From Candidatus Bipolaricaulota bacterium (GTDB taxonomy: Bacteria; Bipolaricaulota; Bipolaricaulia; RBG-16-55-9), in the NCBI GenBank assembly GCA_015487455.1, contig WFPR01000155.1:1-11553 (forward strand): a DNA stretch of 11,553 nucleotides. The letters are read 5' to 3'. The notes beneath the pieces were generated by a model, which ran no database searches, was not told where the DNA came from, and worked only from the letters and a program-made list of their open reading frames with translations. The translations under genes were made by a program, and so were the position numbers. Positions 5,956 to 11,553 of this stretch are shown here, in pieces (positions within the stretch are counted from its first letter, which is position 1; every line of letters begins with the position of its first letter).

Positions 5956-6360
5956 ATGATCGGGATCCGAGCCGGACGCCTTGAGGCTTCGCTTGGGCTC
6001 GCTTTCCTCGGCCTTTGGGCCGTAGGCGTCGAAGGCGAGGGGAGCGGCCTGGGGGCGCAGGAGCCCGCCCCGCCCGCGCCCGCGGGCGGGGGCACCGCGG
6101 ACCTCCTCTCCCTGGTGCTGATGATGGTCCTCTTCTTCGGGATTTTTTACTTCTTCCTGATCCGCCCGGAGCGCCGCCGACGGCGACAGCACCAGGAGCT
6201 GCTGGCCAGCCTCAAGCGCGGCGACAAGGTGATCACCATCGGGGGGATCTGCGGGACGATCAAGAAGGTCGACAAGGATCGCGTCTGGCTGGAGGTGGAG
6301 GACGGCGTGACGCTGAAGCTCGTGAAGGACAGCATCGTGGAGAAGGAGCGGCCGTCATGA
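5956..6360 (+). CDS. yajC: Preprotein translocase subunit YajC
   Basis: YajC is a small inner-membrane protein that joins SecD and SecF in the holo-translocon and also associates with SecYEG. This copy has 134 residues from the ATG at 5956. An N-terminal hydrophobic stretch (about 11-25) resembles a signal sequence, followed by a Pro/Ala/Gly linker, the family transmembrane helix (about 49-69, LLSLVLMMVLFFGIFYFFLIRP split over residues 50-71), a run of arginines and a cytoplasmic domain with the motif LKRGDKVITIGGICGTIKKV (86-105). The signal-like extension makes it longer than E. coli YajC, as in several other phyla. The start is uncertain: GGAGGG at 5934-5939 is about 16 nt from the ATG, longer than usual, but the upstream starts at 5914 and 5887 overlap the predicted promoter. 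Its TGA overlaps the secD ATG by 4 nt (ATGA). Confidence 0.9.
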   Translation: MIGIRAGRLEASLGLAFLGLWAVGVEGEGSGLGAQEPAPPAPAGGGTADLLSLVLMMVLFFGIFYFFLIRPERRRRRQHQELLASLKRGDKVITIGGICGTIKKVDKDRVWLEVEDGVTLKLVKDSIVEKERPS

Positions 6361-7715
6361 GGGGGTCGCGGGTGACGTGGCTGCGGGCGGCGCTGATCTT
6401 GGCCGCCCTGGTGGGCTCGATCGCCGTCGTCGCGTTGGAGGAGCCCATCTTGGGGCTGGACCTGCGGGGGGGCGTCATGCTGCTCCTGCAGGCCAACCCT
6501 GAGGACCTCCAGAAGCTCCCCCCCGACGAGCGGGCGCGGGCCATCGACGAGGCCGTGGAGATCATCCGCCTGCGGGTGAACGAGTCGGGCCTGGCCGAGA
6601 CGTTCGTCTCGAAGGCGGGCGAGGACCGCATCTGGGTGGAGATCCCCTGCCCCGCGCCGCCGGAGCCCTGCACCCGCCCCGAGGTCGTGCGCAACCTCAT
6701 CGAGCGGCGGGGGTACCTCGAGTTCCGCAAGGTGAACCGGGTGGGCTCCCCCGACGAGGAGCTGGTCCCGGGGCCGTTCGAGGAGGTCGTCTACGACCGC
6801 GACGGGGTGCCCTACCTGGTGGCCGCCGAGCCCTTCCTCACCGGCAACGAGATCGTCGACGCGCGCGCCCAGCCCTCCCCGGACGTCTCGCGGGGGCCGT
6901 TCGTGGTGGTGCTGACGTTCACGGAGGAGGGGGCCAAGCGCTTCGCCCAGCTCCTCCGAGAGGGCACCCTCAAGGAGAACGACCAGATCGCGATCCTCCT
7001 CGACGGGGTGGTCCAGAGCGCCCCCGTGATCGCCCCCTCGCTCGTGGCCACGGCCCGGAGCCAGGGGTGGCGGGCCATCCGCCAGGGGACCGAGATCACC
7101 AACCTGCAGAGCTTGGAGGAGGCGACCCAGCTGGCGATCGTGCTGCGCTCGGGCAACCTGCCCGTGCGCCTCAAGGCCATCTTGGAGGAGAGCATCGGGC
7201 CGTCGCTCGGTCGCGACTCGATCCGAAGGGGGGTGCTCGCCTCGATCGTGGCCGGGGCGCTCGTGCTGCTCTTTATGCTCGTCTATTATCGCTTTGCGGG
7301 CTTGATCGCCGACGTCGTGCTGGGGCTGAACCTCCTGATGCTCGTCGCGATCATGATGCTGCTCGAGGCGACGTGGACGCTGCCGGGGATCGCCGGGCTC
7401 ATCCTGACGATCGGGATGGGCGTCGACTCGAACGTGCTGATCTTCGAGCGGGTGCGCGAGGAGCTGCGCGCGGGCAAGAGCGTCCGCGCCGCGATCGACT
7501 TCGGCTACGACCGCGCCCTGCTCACCATCGTCGACGCCCACGTCACCACCCTCATCACGGCCTTGATTCTGTTCACCTTCGGGACCGGCCCGATCAAGGG
7601 CTTCGCCACCACGCTGAGCATCGGCATCGTCGTCAACCTCTTTACGGCGCTCATGGGCACGCGGCTGGCCTTCGACCTCATCAAGGCCCGCGAGCCGAGG
7701 AGGCTGAGCATCTGA
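6357..7715 (+). CDS. secD: Protein translocase subunit SecD
   Basis: SecD works with SecF as a proton-driven pump that helps pull secretory proteins through SecYEG from the outer face of the inner membrane. The 452-residue product has the expected plan: a first membrane helix (about 10-28), then LGLDLRGGVMLLLQ (32-45), a large periplasmic P1 region (about 46-285) with the conserved IVLRSGNLPV and SIGPSLGRDSI near its end, and five further helices from about 290 to 445. The signature GMGVDSNVLIFERVREEL (353-370) carries the conserved Asp357 linked to proton flow, and the last helices include DAHVTTLITALILF and GIVVNLFTALMGTRLAF. The ATG overlaps the yajC stop, with AAGGAG just upstream. P1 is somewhat shorter than in E. 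coli, typical of compact SecD proteins outside enterobacteria. Only 1 nt separates it from secF. Confidence 0.96.
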   Translation: MRGSRVTWLRAALILAALVGSIAVVALEEPILGLDLRGGVMLLLQANPEDLQKLPPDERARAIDEAVEIIRLRVNESGLAETFVSKAGEDRIWVEIPCPAPPEPCTRPEVVRNLIERRGYLEFRKVNRVGSPDEELVPGPFEEVVYDRDGVPYLVAAEPFLTGNEIVDARAQPSPDVSRGPFVVVLTFTEEGAKRFAQLLREGTLKENDQIAILLDGVVQSAPVIAPSLVATARSQGWRAIRQGTEITNLQSLEEATQLAIVLRSGNLPVRLKAILEESIGPSLGRDSIRRGVLASIVAGALVLLFMLVYYRFAGLIADVVLGLNLLMLVAIMMLLEATWTLPGIAGLILTIGMGVDSNVLIFERVREELRAGKSVRAAIDFGYDRALLTIVDAHVTTLITALILFTFGTGPIKGFATTLSIGIVVNLFTALMGTRLAFDLIKAREPRRLSI

Positions 7716-7716
7716 G

Positions 7717-8760
7717 ATGAGCGTTCAGACGCCTACTCAGCCGACCCCGCCCCGGATGTTCCGCCTCATCGGGGACACGAACATCGACTTCATGGGCAAG
7801 CGGAGGGTCGCGTTCGCGATCTCCGGGCTGCTCGTCGTGCTGGGGTTGATCGCGGCCGTTCAAGTCTTCGTCACCGGGCAGGCGAACTTGGGGATCGAGT
7901 TCACGGGCGGCACCAGCGTGACGCTGGAGTTCAAAGAAGCCATCCCCATCGAGGAGGCCCGTCGGCTGCTCCACGAGAACGGCTTCCCCAACGCCCAGGT
8001 GACGGACGTCCACGAGCCCGGCGGAGGGTACAAGCTGATCGTGCGGGTCAAAGCTCAAGAGGCCGGAGGCGAGGGGGCCGTCGAGGTGGCCGACCGCATC
8101 AAGGCCCTCTTCGAGGAGCGCTACCCCCAGCTGTTCGAGGACGCGAGCAGCACCTCCATCGGCCCGGCGATCGGGGCCGAGCTGCGCCAGAAGGCGATCT
8201 ACGCCATCGTCTACGCCATCATCGGGATTATTCTCTACATCGCGGTGCGCTTCGACTTTAAATTCGGGCTGGCGGCCACGGCCGCGATGTTCCACGACGT
8301 GCTGGCCGTGCTCGGGATCGTCTGGCTCAAGAACTTCTTCGTGCCCACCGAGATCACCCTGCTCACCATGACGGCCATCCTGACGCTGGCGGGCTACTCG
8401 CTGACGGACACCGTGGTCGTCTTCGACCGCATCCGGGAGAACCTGAGAAAGCGCCTGCGGCTGCCGTTGGAGCAGCTGATCAACCGCTCGATCAACGAGG
8501 TGCTCAACCGCACGGTCGTGACGTCGATCACGACGTTCTTGGGCGTGTTCGCGATTTATCTTCTGGGCGGCGAGGTGCTGCGGAACTTCGCCTTCGCGCT
8601 GCTCATCGGGATCGTCGTCGGGACGTACTCCTCGATCTTCGTGGCCAGCCCCCTGCTGGTGCTCTGGGGCGGCGGGCGGGGGAAGCTGATCGGCCGCGCC
8701 GAGCCGGCCCGCCCGCCGGCGACGAAGGCGCCCCAGAGGGCCGCAAAGACAAAGGGCTAA
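7717..8760 (+). CDS. secF: Protein translocase subunit SecF
   Basis: This 347-residue SecF partners SecD in the inner membrane. After a short polar N-terminus comes the first helix (about 30-52), the motif LGIEFTGGTSV (58-68), a periplasmic P4-type domain (about 69-155), and five helices starting near residue 160. Conserved landmarks are VRFDFKFG (177-184), MFHD (191-194), and LTDTVVVFDRIRENLR (229-244), followed by LNRTVVTSITTF (263-274) in the next membrane region. The C-terminus is a basic Ala/Pro/Lys tail without recognisable domain. AGGAGG at 7698-7703 lies inside the end of secD, about 13 nt before the ATG. The TAA overlaps the TAG of convergent holA by 4 nt, so no terminator can lie between the two coding regions. 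Confidence 0.96.
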   Translation: MSVQTPTQPTPPRMFRLIGDTNIDFMGKRRVAFAISGLLVVLGLIAAVQVFVTGQANLGIEFTGGTSVTLEFKEAIPIEEARRLLHENGFPNAQVTDVHEPGGGYKLIVRVKAQEAGGEGAVEVADRIKALFEERYPQLFEDASSTSIGPAIGAELRQKAIYAIVYAIIGIILYIAVRFDFKFGLAATAAMFHDVLAVLGIVWLKNFFVPTEITLLTMTAILTLAGYSLTDTVVVFDRIRENLRKRLRLPLEQLINRSINEVLNRTVVTSITTFLGVFAIYLLGGEVLRNFAFALLIGIVVGTYSSIFVASPLLVLWGGGRGKLIGRAEPARPPATKAPQRAAKTKG

Positions 8761-9707
8761 GCGAACCCGAGCCAGGCGAGGGCCAGCGCCCAGAGGGCCT
8801 CCTCGGGCTCGCGCTCCCCGCGCTTGATCGCCACGTCCGCCTCGTGCAGCGCCCGGATCAGCCCGATCAGCGCCTCGGAGCTCAGCGCCTCGGCGAGCTT
8901 CACGCGCTTGGCCGCCCGCCAGGGGAAGTCCCCCGTGCGCCGGGCGATCTCCGCGCTCGAGAGCCCTTCCGCCTTTAGCGACTTGGCGCGGAGCAGCGCC
9001 CGCGCCTCCGCGGCCCACAGATAAAACAACTTTGTGGGCTCCTCGCCGCCCTCGAGCGCGGCCCTCAACAGCTCCAAGGCGTCGGACCTCCGGGCCAGCA
9101 GCGCCTCGAGCGCCGAGAAGGCGCGCCCGCCCCGGTCGTGGAAGATCAGCGCCTCCAGCTCCTCGAGGGTGAGGGCTTGGCGATCGCGGGCGTAGAGGGC
9201 CAGCTTCTCGACCTCGCGCTCCAGGCGCATCGGGTTGGGCTCAATGCCCTCGAGCAGCGCCCGTCGCCCCTGGGGCGGGAGCGCGAGCCCCCGCTCCTCG
9301 AGCAGCGCCTGGAGGAGCTTCGGCAGCTCCTGGCGGGTGGGCGGCGCGAACTCCTGAACCTCGCCCCAGCCCTTGAGCGCCTTGTAGAGCTTGCCCCGCT
9401 TGTCGAGCTTGTCGCCCTCTAAAATTACGCAAACGTCGGGGCCGCGCGCCCGCTCGAGGTGGGGGAGGAGCGCCTCGGCGTGCTCGCCGGGGAGCTTCTC
9501 GACGCGCTTGACGTGCACGAGGGGTCGCTCGCCGAAGAGGGAGGTCGTCCGCAGGGCCTCAAGAAGCTGAGACAGGTCCAGCTCCTCGCCGTCGAGCGTC
9601 GTCTCGCGCCATCGAGCGTCGGGCTCGGCCGCCCTGAGCCGTCGTTTCAGGTGGGCGATCGCCCGGCCCCGTCCCCACGGGTCCCCCAGGAAGAGGTGCA
9701 ACGGCAT
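8757..9707 (-). CDS. holA: DNA polymerase III delta subunit
   Basis: HolA (delta) is the clamp-loader subunit that opens the sliding clamp. The 316-residue product matches the family in length and plan. An N-terminal AAA+-like domain opens MPLHLFLGDPWGRGRAI, continues with the region ALRTTSLFGERPLVHVKRVEKLP (typical '..sLFg.rrlv.v..' segment, about 51-73), and DVCVILEGDKLDKRGKLYKAL (about 90-110). A middle domain has PNPMRLEREVEKLALY (about 166-181). The C-terminal collar domain includes the KLFYLWAAEARALLRAK helix and ends with EADVAIKRGEREPEEALWALALAW, the usual delta ending. As in all delta subunits there is no functional P-loop. It converges on secF with overlapping stops. The predicted promoter places the transcript start only about 3 nt before the ATG, and no Shine-Dalgarno is present, so the mRNA may be leaderless. 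Confidence 0.93.
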   Translation of the reverse strand: MPLHLFLGDPWGRGRAIAHLKRRLRAAEPDARWRETTLDGEELDLSQLLEALRTTSLFGERPLVHVKRVEKLPGEHAEALLPHLERARGPDVCVILEGDKLDKRGKLYKALKGWGEVQEFAPPTRQELPKLLQALLEERGLALPPQGRRALLEGIEPNPMRLEREVEKLALYARDRQALTLEELEALIFHDRGGRAFSALEALLARRSDALELLRAALEGGEEPTKLFYLWAAEARALLRAKSLKAEGLSSAEIARRTGDFPWRAAKRVKLAEALSSEALIGLIRALHEADVAIKRGEREPEEALWALALAWLGFA

Positions 9708-9716
9708 GGCCGCGCG

Positions 9717-9745
9717 ATTGTAATGCGCATAGTGGACGTCCTCAA
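9717..9745 (-). promoter_or_regulatory. Probable holA promoter (TTGAGG-17-TACAAT), near-leaderless
   Basis: On the minus strand TTGAGG (9745-9740) and TACAAT (9722-9717) have ideal 17-nt spacing (4/6 and 5/6 matches). Only 9 nt separate the -10 box from the holA ATG at 9707, so transcription should begin within a few bases of the start codon. The bases between are CGCGCGGCC, with no ribosome site. Confidence 0.5.
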
Positions 9746-9761
9746 GGGTGGCGGGTACAAT
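9733..9761 (+). promoter_or_regulatory. Possible plus-strand promoter facing the non-coding gap (TGGACG-17-TACAAT)
   Basis: TGGACG (9733-9738) and TACAAT (9756-9761) are 17 nt apart on the plus strand, overlapping the holA promoter back to back. The predicted start near 9768 has no open reading frame to drive before the 3' end of the convergent zinc-ribbon gene. It would transcribe the repeat-rich stretch 9768-9906, so it is either fortuitous or the promoter of a small RNA. Confidence 0.3.
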
Positions 9762-9779
9762 GCGACGGCAGGTTTATCC

Positions 9780-9851
9780 GGCTGGGGCCGGGTCGTCTCG
9801 TCCCTTCCCTGTTCCCTCTCACCACCGTGCTCCACGAGCCCGGCCCCAGCC
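9780..9851. repeat. Inverted repeat with 13-bp perfect arms
   Basis: GGCTGGGGCCGGG (9780-9792) is perfectly complementary to CCCGGCCCCAGCC (9839-9851), and after a one-base bulge the pairing extends by TCGT/ACGA. The loop is about 40 nt and pyrimidine-rich. On the plus strand the right arm is followed by CCTTTT, a very short U-tract. It lies in the 199-nt gap between holA and the zinc-ribbon gene. Nothing in it is coding as far as I can see. Confidence 0.7.
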
Positions 9852-9876
9852 CCTTTTGGCTCCCTCTCACCACCGT
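9813..9876. repeat. Pair of 16-bp direct repeats
   Basis: TCCCTCTCACCACCGT occurs perfectly at 9813-9828 and at 9861-9876, with starts 48 nt apart. The second arm of the inverted repeat lies between the copies. The same gap ends with a CGTCC-type short repeat (9879-9896) whose complement matches the purine repeat upstream of dcd. The arrangement could be a mobile-repeat remnant or an RNA element. Confidence 0.7.
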
Positions 9877-9906
9877 CGTCCCGTCCGTCCCGTCCCACGG
9901 TCGCGG

Positions 9907-10257
9907 TCAGTTGCTGCGCTGCCCGTTCCCGAACAGCGCGTTCAGGAAGTAGACGAGCCCCATGCCGATGGCCGTCCCCAACACCACGCCCTCCAGCATG
10001 CGCTCCCGGGAGAAGCGCTGCTGCGTGTAGCCGCAGTGCGTGCAGCGGAGATACTCGTTGTCCTTCTCCGTCTTGAAGGGCTCAAGCTCCGACTTGCAGA
10101 TGGGGCAGCGGCGCGGCTCCAGCACCTCCAGGGGGATCTTCTCCAGCCCCTTCTTGATGAGCGCCAGCTCGACTTCCTTGGCGTTCTCGTACACCCAGAG
10201 GGGCACCTTGATCGTCTTGTACGCCTCGACGTTCTTCACGGCCGTCTTCACCGCCAT
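9907..10257 (-). CDS. Small zinc-ribbon protein with C-terminal membrane anchor
   Basis: I do not recognise a named family. From the ATG at 10257 the product has 116 residues. Residues 10-40 (KTIKVPLWVYENAKEVELAL and following) have the short strand then long helix look of a ribbon-helix-helix unit, a speculative reading. C51-P-I-C54 and C72-T-H-C75 form a four-Cys zinc ribbon. Residues about 89-109 (GVVLGTAIGMGLVYFLNALF) form one transmembrane helix, so the zinc ribbon should be cytosolic with the tail in the membrane. GGGAGGAG lies about 11 nt before this ATG. A longer start at 10335 would add 26 low-complexity Gly/Ala/Glu residues and has no ribosome site, but is only about 18 nt from the predicted transcript start, so it cannot be excluded. 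The promoter is a perfect consensus. It lies downstream of the Dop-like gene on the same strand. Confidence 0.7.
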   Translation of the reverse strand: MAVKTAVKNVEAYKTIKVPLWVYENAKEVELALIKKGLEKIPLEVLEPRRCPICKSELEPFKTEKDNEYLRCTHCGYTQQRFSRERMLEGVVLGTAIGMGLVYFLNALFGNGQRSN

Positions 10258-10359
10258 CGCGTCTCGTGCTCCTCCCGCTGCTCCCTCGCCCTCGCCGGGT
10301 CGGTCGCCCATGCCGCTCGGTGGAATTTGCTCCATAGTTGACTTAGGAGCGCTGGTGGC

Positions 10360-10388
10360 ATTATATACCCTTTCTACCCTGCTGTCAA
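10360..10388 (-). promoter_or_regulatory. Perfect-consensus promoter of the zinc-ribbon gene (TTGACA-17-TATAAT)
   Basis: On the minus strand TTGACA (10388-10383) and TATAAT (10365-10360) are both exact and separated by exactly 17 nt. The extended sequence GTATATAAT is AT-rich in a GC-rich setting. Transcription would start near 10353, giving a leader of about 96 nt to the ATG at 10257, or about 18 nt to the one at 10335. A promoter this close to consensus suggests strong expression, unless repressed. Confidence 0.75.
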
Positions 10389-10475
10389 GGCGGTCAAGGG
10401 GACCGCAGCCTGGACTTGAGCTAGAACTAGAAGAAGAGAAGGCAAGGGGGAGTGAAGGCGGCTCCGCTACGGGGG
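10389..10475. other. Non-coding spacer between dop-like gene and zinc-ribbon promoter
   Basis: These 87 nt hold purine-rich low-complexity sequence, including CTAGAACTAGAAGAAGAG, and the two imperfect units GTCAAGGCG and GTCAAGGGG (10384 onward). I looked for a Pup-like reading frame on the minus strand, because pup often neighbours dop, and found none. I see no strong terminator after the dop-like stop. Confidence 0.5.
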
Positions 10476-11553
10476 CTACGGGCGGGCTCTAAGGTGGTTG
10501 AGGAAGCGCTCGACCTGGCGCTTGTAGGGGTTGAAGGGGTCTTCCAGGATGAGGGCGCGCTTGGCCCCGACGGTCACCCCGTCCCACTCGATCAAGTAGT
10601 CCTGGATGGGGAAGGCCCGTAGCGCTTGGACGAGCTTGGCGCGCGCCCAGGCACGAGTGTCCGGCGGCCCCTCGTAGAGGGCGCGCTCGACGGCCTCGTC
10701 GTCGACGAGGCGCCTCATCGCGCCCGTCTCGACCAGCGCCCAGTAGAGCCCGCGCTCCGGGTCGACGTTGTGATACTCTAAATCGAGGCTGTGGAGGGCC
10801 TGATCGTTCCAGTCGAGCCCCTCCTCCTCGCGGTAGAGCGAGAGCAGCTTGTACTTCGCGGCCCAGTCGAGGCGGTCGGCCAGCTCCAAGGGGTCGCGCT
10901 CCAAGGCGTCGAGCACGTGCTCCCACTCGTCCAGGAGCTGATCGGTCTCCTCGTCGCGGCCGCGGAAGCGCTGGGCCGCCTCCAGGTACCGCCGCTGGAC
11001 GTCCACGGCCCGGATCGTGCGGCCGTCCTCGAGGCGGGCGAGCCAGGTCCACGTCGGGTCGCGCGAGATCTCGCGCAGGGCGCGGATGGGGTGGGCCAGC
11101 TCCAGATCGCGGGGGGCCGCGCCCTCCTCCAGCGCGTCGAGCACCAGGGCCGTCGTCCCGACCTTCAGGAGCTCTGCGTATTCCGACATGTTGGACTCGC
11201 CGAACAGGATGTGCAGCCGGGGCGCGTGCGAGGCGTCCTGGAAGCTGTCCCACTTCGGGTTGATGAGCGCCCGGCTGAAGCGCACCCGGCCCGACGCCAC
11301 GTACAGGATGTGATCGGCCCGCTGGGACAGCTGGAACTCGACGCTGTGGTCGACCTCGACGCCGTAGATCTGGTCGAGGAAGGCGTAGTCGACGCGGTGG
11401 CGGCCGATGTCGCGGACGAAGCGCTTGGGGTCGCTCGTCAGGCGGTGCCCCCCGACCCGCCCCGCCCCCGCGAAGATCTGCCGCGTGACGAGGAAGGGCA
11501 CCAGCGGCGCCAGCTCCCGCCCGTACGGGTGGATCTCGGGGTCGAGCGAGTAG
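10476..11553 (-). CDS. dop: Dop/PafA-family pupylation enzyme, 5' end outside window
   Basis: The frame enters from the right edge and encodes the last 358 residues of a carboxylate-amine ligase-like protein of the pupylation system. Dop deamidates Pup and removes it from tagged proteins; PafA attaches Pup to lysines. Visible family blocks include PEIHPYGREL, FLVTRQIFAGAGRVGG, the SVEFQLSQRADHI segment, and RLHILFGESNMSEYAELLKVGTTALVL (split around residues 115-140 of the fragment). Also seen are HPIRALREISRD, DGRTIRAVDVQRRYL, RLDWAAKYKLL, DLEYHNVDPERGLYW and PPDTRAWARAK. The LDWAAKY and DTRAWARAK phrases look more like Dop than PafA, so I favour Dop. The missing first 120-140 residues hold the E-x-E metal site and catalytic Asp that would settle this. 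A conserved loop usually reading NTRDEPHAD (from memory) is here INPKWDSFQDASH. The GTG at 11501 is internal, not the start. Confidence 0.8.
   Translation of the reverse strand, partial: YSLDPEIHPYGRELAPLVPFLVTRQIFAGAGRVGGHRLTSDPKRFVRDIGRHRVDYAFLDQIYGVEVDHSVEFQLSQRADHILYVASGRVRFSRALINPKWDSFQDASHAPRLHILFGESNMSEYAELLKVGTTALVLDALEEGAAPRDLELAHPIRALREISRDPTWTWLARLEDGRTIRAVDVQRRYLEAAQRFRGRDEETDQLLDEWEHVLDALERDPLELADRLDWAAKYKLLSLYREEEGLDWNDQALHSLDLEYHNVDPERGLYWALVETGAMRRLVDDEAVERALYEGPPDTRAWARAKLVQALRAFPIQDYLIEWDGVTVGAKRALILEDPFNPYKRQVERFLNHLRARP

Noticed and set aside
6147..7541. Minus-strand open frame of 464 codons opposite secD
   Set aside because: Antisense shadow of SecD; no recognisable protein signature.
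10389..10475. A pup gene next to dop
   Set aside because: No frame on either strand of the gap encodes a 60-70-residue protein ending in Gly-Gly-Glu or Gly-Gly-Gln.
10466..10482. Doubled GCTACGGG at the end of the dop-like gene as a possible attachment site
   Set aside because: Eight bases in two copies is too short and no integrase or tRNA is nearby.
1..11553. tRNA, rRNA or CRISPR array
   Set aside because: No T-loop-like motifs with matching stems, no rRNA stretches, and no regularly spaced repeats of 24-40 nt were seen in the gaps.

Overview
The window is GC-rich bacterial chromosome packed with genes on both strands. It carries parts or all of twelve protein-coding genes and no rRNA, tRNA, CRISPR array or insertion sequence that I can see. 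The dCTP deaminase is of the short type common outside Actinobacteria, SecD and SecF are separate proteins with a split yajC-secD-secF layout, and the right edge holds a Dop/PafA-type pupylation enzyme. Pup-proteasome enzymes are best known from Actinobacteria but also occur in Nitrospirae (Leptospirillum) and several metagenome-derived phyla. My guess is a GC-rich, non-actinobacterial, possibly uncultured lineage, but the phylum cannot be fixed from this sequence alone.

Layout, left to right. (1) 1-239 (+): the C-terminal end of glucosamine-6-phosphate deaminase, facing (2) a minus-strand cluster yebC (1834-2580), a signal-peptide protein (1293-1823) and a UroD-family protein (280-1296), where the last two overlap by 4 nt. 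(3) mgtE (2661-3977, +) diverges from yebC across an 80-nt region holding a probable shared promoter. (4) dcd (4059-5885, +) follows a short purine-rich repeat leader. (5) yajC-secD-secF (5956-8760, +) forms a tight operon with its own promoter just after dcd. (6) holA (8757-9707, -) converges on secF with overlapping stop codons. (7) A 199-nt non-coding stretch carries nested direct and inverted repeats. (8) A small zinc-ribbon membrane protein (9907-10257, -) lies behind a perfect-consensus sigma-70-type promoter. (9) A 5'-truncated dop/pafA-like gene (10476-11553, -) runs off the right edge.

The main discovery is in dcd. The 192-residue dCTP deaminase is interrupted by a 416-residue in-frame intein (4401-5648) with Cys at position 1, His-Asn at its end, Ser as the +1 extein residue, splicing blocks A, B, F and G, and both halves of a LAGLIDADG (DOD) homing endonuclease with their catalytic aspartates. 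The insertion is immediately before the Ser that corresponds to the active-site Ser111 of E. coli Dcd. The same residue would therefore serve as the splicing nucleophile and as an active-site residue of the mature enzyme, and the precursor should be inactive until spliced.

Most other genes are housekeeping: magnesium uptake, protein export, replication clamp loading, translation-linked YebC and amino-sugar catabolism. They do not form one pathway. The Dop-like gene points to pupylation or proteasome function encoded to the right of the window. The zinc-ribbon protein with its strong promoter and the repeat-rich gap next to it are the least explained items.
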